64,000 nucleotides of DNA, taken from CBDCKN01 sp965219035 (GTDB lineage Bacteria; Gemmatimonadota; Gemmatimonadetes; Longimicrobiales; Gaopeijiaceae). Made by a program: the position numbers and the translations under genes. The notes beneath the pieces are model-generated. The model made no database searches, was not told the DNA's origin, and saw only the letters and a list, made by a program, of their open reading frames with translations. Below, in pieces: positions 1 to 7,765 of this stretch (position 1 is its first letter; each line of letters starts with the position of its first letter). The DNA lies in contig CBDCMR010000003.1 in the NCBI GenBank assembly GCA_965219035.1, positions 620,001 to 684,000 on the forward strand, given 5' to 3'.

Positions 1-135
1 GGTTTCGTCGACTTCGGGGGCACCTTTCTGCTGAACCCGCGATGGCAGCTGGACGCGGCGGCTGCCGTGGGCGTCACGGACCAGGCCCCGGATTTCGGGT
101 TCACGTTGGGCTTGTCGGGGCTCTTCCCGCGGTAG
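1..135 (+). CDS. C-terminal end of an outer-membrane beta-barrel protein (5' end outside window)
   Basis: The reading frame is open from base 1 and ends at TAG 133-135, giving 44 residues. They alternate aromatic/hydrophobic and polar residues, include NPRWQLDAAAAVGVTDQAPD and close with a short strand, as in the last two strands of porin-like barrels. This resembles the tail of the phenol-degradation (MetA pathway) transporter family (PF13557), where a strand, a short loop with T-D-x-A-P-D and a final strand close the barrel. The family call is inference from a short piece. The missing 5' part would decide it. Confidence 0.5.
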   Translation, partial: GFVDFGGTFLLNPRWQLDAAAAVGVTDQAPDFGFTLGLSGLFPR

Positions 136-203
136 ACCTGACCCTGGCCGGGCTTGGCGCTCGCCACGCGGCGTGTTGCGCTCGAGCTCGCCGCTATACC
201 TCG

Positions 204-266
204 TCACTCGAAGCGAAGAGCCTCGACTGGATCGGTCCTGGAGGCTCGTAAGGCCGGCACCGCCGG
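204..266 (-). pseudogene. Tail remnant of an FtsX/MacB-like ABC permease
   Basis: Directly after the stop of the sigma-54 activator remnant, and in the same frame, the minus strand reads PAVPALRASRTDPVEALRFE and stop. The ending R-x-D-P-V-E-A-L-R-x-E is the hallmark C-terminus of ADOP/MacB-type macrolide-export permeases. Only about 20 codons exist and nothing upstream belongs to a permease, so this is a remnant or a join rather than a gene. A different tail of the same family lies on the plus strand at 1703-1780. Confidence 0.55.
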
Positions 267-1514
267 CTACTCCGAGCCGTTGAGTGTGTCGTCTCCCTCT
301 ACGACGAATCCGTAGGCCCTCATCTTCCTCCAGAGCGTGGTCCGCCCCATTCCAAGAATGTCCGCCGCTCTCGACCGGAGTCCGCCGGCTTCTTCCAGAG
401 CGATCTCGATGGCGGCTCGCTCGTCGGCCATAGTCCCGCCATGTCGATATCGCTCGGGGGGAGACGGTCCGATTCCGCCGGAGGTGCGGACCTCCTGGGG
501 GAGATGGTGCGCCTCGACGCGGCCGCCTCCAGCCTGGATCCAAGCGCTCTCGAGGGCGGCGAACAGCTCTCGGACATTTCCCGGCCAGTGGTATCCCTGG
601 AGCTTGCGCATGGCCAGTGGCGAGCACGATGCGGCGAAGGCGCCGGCCTCGGACGTGCCGCGGCCGCGAAGGAAGTGCTCCACGAGGAGGGGTAGATCGG
701 AGCGGCGCTCCTTAAGGGGAGGCAAGTCGATGCAGAACACGTTCAGCCGATAGAAGAGGTCCTCGCGGAACAGCCCCTCGCCGACGGCGGACTTGAGGTC
801 TCGGTTGGTGGAGGCGAGGATCCGAACGTCCACGGGGATGGGGTGAGCACCGCCCACGGGAGTAACCTCCCTCTCCTGTAGGACCCTCAGAAGGCGGTGC
901 TGCATGGCAGGCGCCATGTCGCCGATCTCGTCCAGCAGAAGGGTCCCGCCGTCGGCGGATTGGAACAGACCCTCCCGGTCGCGCACCGCACCGGTAAACC
1001 CCGAGGGCGGGCCCTCCAACAGATACATGAGTGATCCAACGATCACGGTGATGCTCACCACCGTGATCACGAAGATCGTGATCTTGTAGCGGCTCGCCCT
1101 CAGGGTCTGGCCCAAGACGCGGGCCTCCCCGACGTACCGGGCCAGCTTGACGATGCGGAAGACCCGAATCACTCGAAGGATGCGAACTACCGTGATGACC
1201 TGTCCGCCGGGGAATAGCAAGGAGATGTAGGTAGGAAGCACCGCCAGGAGGTCGATGATTCCGAGGAAGCTCCGGGCGTACACGCCGGGTCGGCCCACGC
1301 ACCAGAGGCGGGTTACGTACTCCACCGTGAAGAGCGCGGTAAAGAACCACTCCGCTTTCCGGAGGAGCGAACCGTGCTCGGCACGGATCTATGCCACGCT
1401 CTCCAGCATGATCACGGCCACACTCGCGAGGATGGCTACGATCAGGAGCACATCGAAGGTGCGACCCGCCCAGGTCTCGTGTCCGAAGATGATCTCGTAG
1501 GTCTTATGCCGCAT
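267..1514 (-). pseudogene. Chimera: voltage-gated ion-channel N-terminus joined to sigma-54 activator C-terminus
   Basis: Read from ATG 1514 (GTG 1559 is an alternative), the frame encodes an ion-transport-protein voltage-sensor domain: a first membrane helix, an in-frame TAG at 1391-1389 where relatives appear to have Ser, then S2-S5 including the arginine-rich S4 (VVRILRVIRVFRIVKLAR). At about 993-999 the channel sequence stops at EGPPSGFT, just before where its pore should be. It continues without a break as a sigma-54 AAA+ activator (TGAVRDREGLF, Walker B GGTLLLDEIGD, sensor ILASTNRDL, FREDLFYRLNV, Fis-type helix-turn-helix at the end). Walker A and any receiver domain are absent. Neither half can work alone. 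Shared G-F-T(-G) coding sequence at the seam suggests a microhomology join, natural or from assembly. Confidence 0.75.
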
Positions 1515-1702
1515 CGAAGAGGCGTCTACGGGAGGTCTGAGGTCGGTGTCTTCTGGCACGGGTCCAAGGGCTCGGTGGGTATTCCTGCAGGCTTCGCGTA
1601 GTGTAGCGCCCAGAGGAATCGGGAGCCACCGGCCGCAGACACATGCCTACGCCCGCCGGCGGTTGCCGGTGTATGCCCCGGGAGATTGGCGGGCGGGCGG
1701 GC

Positions 1703-1780
1703 GTGGCTCTCCTGGCCGCCTACGTGCCGGCCCGGTGGGCCAGCCGAGTGGATCCGGTGCGGGCGTTGAAGGCGGAGTAG
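1703..1780 (+). pseudogene. Second ABC-permease tail remnant, in 1560-2000 otherwise lacking genes
   Basis: The plus strand reads VALLAAYVPARWASRVDPV then R-A-L-K-A-E and TAG 1778-1780. This is again the last transmembrane helix and D-P-V-x-A-L ending of an ADOP/MacB-like permease, but it differs in sequence from the tail at 204-266. The in-frame sequence upstream is not permease-like. No other gene is visible between 1560 and 2000. The rest of that stretch holds the short palindrome at 1864-1875 and the leader of the moxR operon. Confidence 0.5.
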
Positions 1781-1863
1781 GAGTCGGCCCGGATCCCAGC
1801 GCAGTTCGGCCTGCTAATCGAGCCCCGAGATCCGAGTAAACCCTCCAGGCAACTTCCCTGATC

Positions 1864-1875
1864 TTACATCTGTAA
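1864..1875. promoter_or_regulatory. BlaI/CopY-like palindrome upstream of the Bat operon
   Basis: TTACATCTGTAA is a perfect inverted repeat containing TACA-N2-TGTA, the core operator recognised by BlaI/MecI/CopY winged-helix repressors. It lies 125 bp before the moxR ATG. No BlaI gene is in the window, so the regulator is inferred. One 12-bp palindrome could occur by chance. Confidence 0.35.
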
Positions 1876-2000
1876 TACTCATACGCGTCGTGGGCTCTCC
1901 CGGGAAACTCGTAACACCTCCCGGGGAATCCCACTTAACGCCTCGTTGAGTATATTTCGCGGCTGTTCAAGCATCGACTTCAATCAGCCGGACGAACCCG

Positions 2001-3044
2001 ATGGAAAATCGAGAGGCAATGGAGACCGTTACCGAAACACCGCAGGCTCCCGCCATGCACGCGGACATCGAAGTGATCCAGGCAAAGATCCAGGAGGAGA
2101 GCGCGTTCGTCAGCCGACTCCAGGACGAAGTGGCCCGGGTGATCGTGGGCCAGCGCTATATGGTGGAGAGCCTGCTCATCAGCTTGCTGGCCGACGGGCA
2201 CGTGCTCATGGAGGGTGTTCCCGGACTCGCCAAGACCCTTATGGTCAGCACTCTGGCCAAGGCGATCGAGACGTCCTTCCAACGCATCCAGTTCACGCCC
2301 GACCTGCTGCCGGCGGACCTCATCGGGACGCTGATCTACGATCCCAGGTCCTCGGAATTCCAGACGAAGAAGGGGCCCATCTTCGCGAACATCATCCTGG
2401 CCGACGAGATCAACCGGTCGCCGGCCAAGGTACAGTCGGCCCTGCTGGAGGCGATGCAGGAGCACCAGGTCACCATCGGACAGAACACCTTCCGGCTGGA
2501 CGACCCGTTCCTCGTCCTTGCCACCCAAAACCCCATCGAGCAGGAGGGGACCTATCCCCTGCCCGAGGCACAGGTCGACCGCTTCATGCTCAAGCTCTCG
2601 GTCGACTACCCGGACAAGGACGAAGAGGTGGAGATTCTGCGCCGGGTGGCCGGAGGGCCCATGCCCGAGGTATCTCCCGTCATCACGCCCGAAGAGATCC
2701 TCCGGGCGAGGAGCGCCGTCCAGATGATCTACATGGACAGCCAGGTCGAGCGGTACATCGTCGATCTGGTCTTCGCCACCCGCGAGCCGGCGAGCCATGG
2801 CCTGGACGATCTCGTGGAGCTCATCGATTTCGGCGCGTCGCCTCGGGCGACCATCAATCTGGCCAAGGCCGCACGTGCCCACGCCTTCCTACGGCGCCGG
2901 GGCTACGTGACCCCCGAGGACGTACGGGCGGTGGGGTTGGACGTGATGCGTCACCGGGTGCTCCTCACCTACGAGGCTGAGGCCGAAGAGGTCACGGCGG
3001 AGGACGTGGTCACCCGGGTCTTGGACAATATCGAAGTGCCGTGA
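2001..3044 (+). CDS. moxR: MoxR-family AAA+ ATPase (first Bat operon)
   Basis: This 347-residue protein has the normal length for MoxR ATPases. It shows Walker A-like GVPGLAKT (about residue 75), Walker B ILADEINRSPAKVQSALLEA, sensor 1 VLATQNPIEQEGTYPLPEAQ with the adjacent D-R-F arginine motif, and the C-terminal lid domain (SPRATINLAKAA). MoxR ATPases act in the cytoplasm as chaperones that load metals or assemble partner von Willebrand factor A proteins. Here the partners follow at once: DUF58, BatA and BatB. The next gene starts at GTG 3041, a 4-base overlap. ATG 2001 was chosen because it is the first start before the conserved region. No strong ribosome-binding site is visible. Confidence 0.93.
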   Translation: MENREAMETVTETPQAPAMHADIEVIQAKIQEESAFVSRLQDEVARVIVGQRYMVESLLISLLADGHVLMEGVPGLAKTLMVSTLAKAIETSFQRIQFTPDLLPADLIGTLIYDPRSSEFQTKKGPIFANIILADEINRSPAKVQSALLEAMQEHQVTIGQNTFRLDDPFLVLATQNPIEQEGTYPLPEAQVDRFMLKLSVDYPDKDEEVEILRRVAGGPMPEVSPVITPEEILRARSAVQMIYMDSQVERYIVDLVFATREPASHGLDDLVELIDFGASPRATINLAKAARAHAFLRRRGYVTPEDVRAVGLDVMRHRVLLTYEAEAEEVTAEDVVTRVLDNIEVP

Positions 3045-3919
3045 TCCCTCGAGACATCCTCAAGAAGGTCCGCCGGGTCGAGATCACCACCCGGGGCCTC
3101 GTCAACGATGTCTTCTCGGGCGAGTACCATTCGGTATTCAAGGGCCGTGGGATGAATTTCGCCGAGGTCCGGGAGTACCAGTACGGAGACGACATCCGAA
3201 GCATCGACTGGAACGTCACGGCCCGCACCGGACACCCCTTCGTGAAGGTCTTCGAGGAGGAGCGCCAGCTCACCGTCATGCTGGTGGCGGACGTGAGCGC
3301 CTCCGGCGACTTCGGAACCCGTGAGCGGATGAAGGGCGAGATCGCCGTCGAGATCTGCGCACTCCTGGCTTTCAGTGCCATCAAGAACAACGACAAGGTC
3401 GGCCTGATCATCTTCAGCGACCGCATCGAGAAGTTCGTACCTCCCCGGAAGGGCCGTGCCCACGTGCTCCGCGTGCTCCGGGAGCTGTTCTACCACAGGC
3501 CCGAGGGCCGGGGGACCGACATCGCCGGAGCCCTCGAGTACCTGACTCACGTGGTGCGGCGCCGGGCGGTGGCGTTCCTCGTATCCGACTTCATGTCCGA
3601 GGGGTTCGAGAAGCCCCTGTCGGTGGCGGGGAGAAAGCACGATCTCATCGCCGTGCGCCTGGGGGATCGGCGGGAGGAGTCGCTCCCGCCACTCGGATAT
3701 GTGGAGTTCGAGGATGCCGAGACGGGCGAGCTGTTCCTGGTGAACACCTCCGACGCGCGTTTCCGCACCGCGTTCGAGGAGCGGTCGGCCAGGGCCCGGG
3801 AGGGCCTCGAGCGCACCTTCCGGCGCAGCCGGGTCGACGTCATCGACATCCAGACGGACGAGTCCTACGTCCAGCCCCTCATGCGCTTTTTCAAGGAGCG
3901 GGAGAGGCGGTTCCGATGA
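3041..3919 (+). CDS. DUF58 / VWA-like protein
   Basis: This 292-residue protein starts at GTG inside the moxR stop region. It carries the DUF58 signature around residues 40-75 (G-x-G-M-N-F-x-E-V-R-x-Y, then D-D-I-R-S-I-D-W-N-V-T-A-R), followed by a VWA-like fold with a partial metal-ion site in VADVSASG. DUF58 proteins are almost always encoded beside MoxR and are thought to be its direct partners at the cytoplasmic membrane. No membrane helix is evident. It overlaps the next gene by ATGA (3916). Confidence 0.92.
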   Translation: MIPRDILKKVRRVEITTRGLVNDVFSGEYHSVFKGRGMNFAEVREYQYGDDIRSIDWNVTARTGHPFVKVFEEERQLTVMLVADVSASGDFGTRERMKGEIAVEICALLAFSAIKNNDKVGLIIFSDRIEKFVPPRKGRAHVLRVLRELFYHRPEGRGTDIAGALEYLTHVVRRRAVAFLVSDFMSEGFEKPLSVAGRKHDLIAVRLGDRREESLPPLGYVEFEDAETGELFLVNTSDARFRTAFEERSARAREGLERTFRRSRVDVIDIQTDESYVQPLMRFFKERERRFR

Positions 3920-4998
3920 GGGCGAGTGGGCCGGTGCTCCCCTTGGCGGGAGTGTTCGCAGCGCTTGCGCTCGCCGCCGTGGGGCCGAGCGCCACGACAG
4001 CCCAGGCACCCCGTGTACGCACGGCCCTGGACACGACGCTCGTCAGTGTGGGTGACCGACTACAGCTCACGGTGACGGTGGAGCACGCTCCCGGAGAGAC
4101 AGTGCTCTGGCCCGACTCCCTGTCCCTGGATCCCTTCGAGATCCTCGGTGCCGAGCTCCTGGCCCCCGCCAGCGTCGAGGGCCGCATTGTCACGGGCGCT
4201 CGGTTCACGCTGACGGTCTTCGAGCTCGGTGATCTGCAGGTCCCAGGCTTCGGCTTTGGCGTGGAGGCTCCAGACGGATCCTCCACGCTCGTCTCCACCG
4301 ATCCGTATGGGGTGACCGTGCAGAGCGTCGGCCTGGACGAGGGAGGTGATATCCGTGCCATCCGAGGACCACTGGGTATTCCTATCAGCCTCATCTATGT
4401 CCTGCCCTGGCTTCTCCTGCTGGTGGCACTGGGCTTTGTGGCGTTCTGGCTCTGGCGGAGGCTGAGCCGAGGGGCGGAGGCCACACCCCGGCGGTCGGTC
4501 ATCATTCCCCGGCTTCCCCACGAGGAGGCGTACGAGGCCCTCGATCGCCTGGAGGGCTCGAATCTGCTGGAGCGGGGGGAGATCAAGGAGTACCACATCT
4601 TGGTCTCCGAGATCATTCGAACCTACGTAGAGGGCCGCTTCGACGTCTTCGCCCTGGAAATGACCACGGGGGAAGTGATGGACGGCCTCGGGGAGACCAG
4701 ACTCGCCGACGATACCCTCGCCGCCTTCGCCGACTTCTTGGGCCGATGCGACCTGGTGAAGTTCGCGAAGCTCCGCCCGGCTCCGGACGACTGCCGTGTG
4801 GTGCTGCTGGCGGCCCGCGAGCTGGTGGATCGCACGCGGCCACGAGTCGAGGACTTCACCACCGCGCCGATGTCGGGCGAGTTGGGTGCCGAGGGGGACG
4901 ACCGTGCCCAGGCGGGTTCGCAGGACTCCGAGGCACCCGACGATCTCCGGGACCCTGAGGGGCCGGTCCTCGAGACGGCGGGTGCCGAGGGGGCCTGA
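3916..4998 (+). CDS. Bat-operon membrane protein with one central helix (DUF4381/BatD-like)
   Basis: 360 residues: a signal peptide (APVL-type start, hydrophobic to about residue 28), a beta-rich extracytoplasmic domain (TLVSVGDRLQLTVTVEHAPG), one membrane helix near residues 155-180 (ISLIYVLPWLLLLVALGFVA), then a cytoplasmic helical domain containing HEEAYEALDRLE and EYHILVSEIIRTYVEGRF. This architecture matches the small DUF4381/BatD-like members found between DUF58 and BatA. It overlaps both neighbours (ATGA and TGATG), so it is co-translated with them. The last 60 residues are acidic and low in complexity. Its biochemical role is unknown. Confidence 0.7.
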   Translation: MRASGPVLPLAGVFAALALAAVGPSATTAQAPRVRTALDTTLVSVGDRLQLTVTVEHAPGETVLWPDSLSLDPFEILGAELLAPASVEGRIVTGARFTLTVFELGDLQVPGFGFGVEAPDGSSTLVSTDPYGVTVQSVGLDEGGDIRAIRGPLGIPISLIYVLPWLLLLVALGFVAFWLWRRLSRGAEATPRRSVIIPRLPHEEAYEALDRLEGSNLLERGEIKEYHILVSEIIRTYVEGRFDVFALEMTTGEVMDGLGETRLADDTLAAFADFLGRCDLVKFAKLRPAPDDCRVVLLAARELVDRTRPRVEDFTTAPMSGELGAEGDDRAQAGSQDSEAPDDLRDPEGPVLETAGAEGA

Positions 4999-5987
4999 TG
5001 TACCGATTCGAAGATCCCTGGCTGTTGATCCTGCTCGTGATCATCCCCGTCCTGGTGTATGGCTTCGTGGCACGCCGGAAGCGGCGGTCAGGGACCATTC
5101 GGTACTCCAATGTCGAGTCGCTGAGGCGATCGGATGTCGGGAGGACCGGCCGATTCCGCCATGGCCTGTTCGTCCTCCGGCTCATCGCATTCGGCGTCCT
5201 CATCGTCGCTTTCGCCCGCCCGCAGACCGGGGTTACGAGCGAGACGGTCACGGCCGAGGGCATCGACATCGTCCTGGTCGTCGACATCTCCAGCTCCATG
5301 TTGGCCGAAGATCTCGAGCCTAACCGCCTGGAGGCGGCCAAGGCCGTGGCGGCCGATTTCGTCATAGGCCGGCGGAACGATCGTATCGGGCTCGTGGTCT
5401 TCGCCGGACAGGCTTTCACGCAAGCACCTCTGACGCTGGATTACTCCGTGGTCACCGACCTCCTGAGCCAGATGGAGGTGGGCATGATCGAGGACGGAAC
5501 CACCGTGGGGATGGGGCTTGCCACCGCCGTGAAGCGTCTTCGAGCCTCCGATGCCGAGTCCAAGGTGGTCGTCCTCCTCACCGACGGACGTAGCAACACG
5601 GGTGAGATCGGCCCGTTGACGGCAGCACAGATGGCCCAGGCCCTGGGGGTGAAGGTCTACGCCATCGGTGCAGGGAGCCGCGGGACGGTGCGGGTGCCCG
5701 TGAACGATCCCACCTTGGGTCGTCGCTACGTGCACGTCCAGGTGGACGTGGACGAGCCCACGCTCCAGGAGATCGCCGAGCTCACCGGTGGCCGGTACTT
5801 CCGGGCCACGGACACGGAGAGCCTCGTCGAGATCTACCGCGAGATCGACGAGTTGGAGACGACCGAGATCGAAGTTCACAACTTCACCAGATATGGGGAG
5901 CTATTCCACTACCCGCTGGCCGCGGGGCTCCTTCTTCTGGTTCTGGAGGTGGGCTTGGGTCAGACGGTTCTCCGGAAGCTGCCGTAG
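4998..5987 (+). CDS. batA: BatA, membrane-anchored VWA protein
   Basis: 329 residues with two N-terminal membrane helices (LLILLVIIPVLVYGF and LRLIAFGVLIVAFARPQ), an extracytoplasmic VWA domain with an intact metal-ion-dependent adhesion site (V-D-I-S-S-S-M-L-A-E-D), the conserved TQAPLTLDY loop and DGRSNTGEI, and a final helix near the C-terminus. BatA is a core part of the Bacteroides aerotolerance operon. The VWA face is expected to bind partners such as BatB. The start overlaps the previous stop (TGATG). It closely resembles the next gene, suggesting an old tandem duplication. Confidence 0.93.
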   Translation: MYRFEDPWLLILLVIIPVLVYGFVARRKRRSGTIRYSNVESLRRSDVGRTGRFRHGLFVLRLIAFGVLIVAFARPQTGVTSETVTAEGIDIVLVVDISSSMLAEDLEPNRLEAAKAVAADFVIGRRNDRIGLVVFAGQAFTQAPLTLDYSVVTDLLSQMEVGMIEDGTTVGMGLATAVKRLRASDAESKVVVLLTDGRSNTGEIGPLTAAQMAQALGVKVYAIGAGSRGTVRVPVNDPTLGRRYVHVQVDVDEPTLQEIAELTGGRYFRATDTESLVEIYREIDELETTEIEVHNFTRYGELFHYPLAAGLLLLVLEVGLGQTVLRKLP

Positions 5988-5997
5988 GGGACGACAG

Positions 5998-7029
5998 GTG
6001 TTCCGCTTCGCATCCATCGAGACGCTCTTCGCACTGCTCCTGGTCCCAGCTCTGGCCGCGTTCTTTTGGGGAGCGCTCAAGGCGCGCAGGCAGGCCTTGG
6101 CTCGCTTCGGCGACCTGGAGCTGGTTCGGAAGCTGAGCGCGACCGTGAGCCGGCGGGGTAGGACGGCCAAGAGCGTCCTGTTGTTGGTTGCCGTGGCGTT
6201 CCTGGTGCTGGCACTGGCCCGGCCCCAGTTCGGGACCCGCGTGGAGACCGTTCGAAGCCAGGGGCAGGACGTGATGGTGGCCCTGGACGTATCGCTGTCC
6301 ATGCTCGCCGAGGACGTCAGCCCGAACCGGTTGGAGAGGGCCCGGCTCGAGATCATGCGGATCCTCCTGCGCCTGGATGGCGACCGCATCGGCCTGGTCG
6401 CTTTTGCCGGGAACGCCTTCGTGCAAGCACCTCTGACGGTGGATTACGGTGCGGCGGCCATGTTCCTGAACGCCATGGAGCCGGACCTGATTCCCCTGCA
6501 GGGCACCGACCTGGGTGAGGCCCTGACGGTGGCCCTCGACGCCTTCGAGGAGAGCACCCACGACCACCGGGTTCTGCTGATCGTCACCGACGGCGAGGAC
6601 CACGAGGGTGAGGTCGACAGCGCCTTGGAGCGCGCGGTGCAGGAAGGGGTTCAGATTCACACGGTGGGGATCGGGTCCCTGGAGGGCGTCCCCATCCCGG
6701 AGGTGGACCTGGCTGGAGTACGGAGGGGCTTCAAGCGGGATGCCGAGGGGGCCGTGGTGACCACCCGTCTTGATGAGGCGACTCTGCAGCGCATCTCCCG
6801 GGCCACCGGGGGCCGGTACTTCCCGGCCACGGGTCCCGGGGCGAATCTGGACCCCCTCATCGACGAGATCACAGGCGGCGATGGCCGGGAGCTGGAGGCC
6901 CGGGAGGTGACTCAATTCGAGGAGCAGTTCCAGATCTTCCTCGGAGTGGCGCTACTCCTCCTGTTTGCGGAGGGCCTCGTGCCGGACCGACGACGGAAGG
7001 AAAAGGCATGGGCGGGGAGGTTCTCATGA
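5998..7029 (+). CDS. batB: BatB, membrane-anchored VWA protein
   Basis: 343 residues from GTG 5998, placed 10 bases after the batA stop and behind AGGGGACG. It has the same layout as BatA: paired N-terminal helices (LFALLLVPALAAFFWG; VLLLVAVAFLVLALARPQF), VWA with intact D-V-S-L-S-M-L-A-E-D metal site, the QAPLTVDYGAA loop, TDGEDHEGE, and a C-terminal helix (FLGVALLLLFAEGL). BatA and BatB are paralogues expected to form a complex. The batC start overlaps its stop by ATGA at 7026. Confidence 0.93.
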   Translation: MFRFASIETLFALLLVPALAAFFWGALKARRQALARFGDLELVRKLSATVSRRGRTAKSVLLLVAVAFLVLALARPQFGTRVETVRSQGQDVMVALDVSLSMLAEDVSPNRLERARLEIMRILLRLDGDRIGLVAFAGNAFVQAPLTVDYGAAAMFLNAMEPDLIPLQGTDLGEALTVALDAFEESTHDHRVLLIVTDGEDHEGEVDSALERAVQEGVQIHTVGIGSLEGVPIPEVDLAGVRRGFKRDAEGAVVTTRLDEATLQRISRATGGRYFPATGPGANLDPLIDEITGGDGRELEAREVTQFEEQFQIFLGVALLLLFAEGLVPDRRRKEKAWAGRFS

Positions 7030-7757
7030 GGCTGAGCCTTGGACTCGTGATGGCCGCTGTGCTGTTTGCAGGATTGCCTTCCGGAGCAGCCGCTCAACGG
7101 GGTCGTACCCAGGTGAACGAAGGCAACCGTCTCTATGAGGAGGGTCTCTTCGAGGAGGCGCACGAGAGGTATCTCGAGGCGCTACGGGATGCGCCGAATT
7201 CGCCCCTGGTCATCTTCAACGACGGCAATGCCCTTTACCAGGCCGAGGAGTACGAGAGGGCTCTCGACGCCTATCGCCAGGCCATCGAGAGCGGAGACCC
7301 GTCCCTGGCAGGACCGGCCTGGTACAACCTCGGTAACACCCTCTATCGCGGCCAACAGCTGGAAGAGAGCCTGGAAGCCTACAAGCAGGCCCTCCGCATC
7401 CTCCCCGGGGAGACGGACTACAAGCACAACCTGGAGCGAGTCCTGGAGCAGCTTCAACAGCAGCAACAGGACCAGCAGCAGGACAGCGAAGGAGAGCCCG
7501 AGGACCAGGATCAGGACCAGCAACAACAGGGAGAGGAGGACCCCCAGGATCAGAGTCAGGAGCAGCCACCACAGGGCTCTCCCGAGGAGCAGGAGTCCGA
7601 GGAGGAGGAGGTCCAGCAACAGCCTCAGGAGGCTCCCGGCCAGATGAGCCAGGAGGAAGCCGAGCGGCTGCTGCAAGCCGTCCAGGAAGATCCGGACGAT
7701 GTGAACCGACGCCCGGCCCAACCCGCCCGGGGTCGCCGGCCGAAGAAACCCTGGTAG
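7026..7757 (+). CDS. batC: BatC-like TPR protein with Gln/Glu-rich tail
   Basis: 243 residues starting at ATG 7026 (an upstream in-frame ATG at 7008 lies inside batB). A signal peptide (LGLVMAAVLFAGLPSGAAAQ) is followed by about three tetratricopeptide repeats (NEGNRLYEEGLFEEAHERYL; WYNLGNTLYRGQQLEESLEA). From about residue 145 the protein is a low-complexity Gln/Glu/Asp-rich segment, then a basic tail ending RGRRPKKPW. TPR proteins of Bat operons are thought to be periplasmic scaffolds. The Gln-rich stretch is likely disordered. A comparable Gln/Gly-rich stretch occurs in the DUF4175 protein of the second cluster. Confidence 0.85.
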   Translation: MRLSLGLVMAAVLFAGLPSGAAAQRGRTQVNEGNRLYEEGLFEEAHERYLEALRDAPNSPLVIFNDGNALYQAEEYERALDAYRQAIESGDPSLAGPAWYNLGNTLYRGQQLEESLEAYKQALRILPGETDYKHNLERVLEQLQQQQQDQQQDSEGEPEDQDQDQQQQGEEDPQDQSQEQPPQGSPEEQESEEEEVQQQPQEAPGQMSQEEAERLLQAVQEDPDDVNRRPAQPARGRRPKKPW

Positions 7758-7765
7758 GCCAAGCG

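Noticed and set aside
1980..2882. 300-codon minus-strand frame opposite moxR
   Set aside because: Shadow of the moxR codons, with no recognisable domain or ribosome-binding site.
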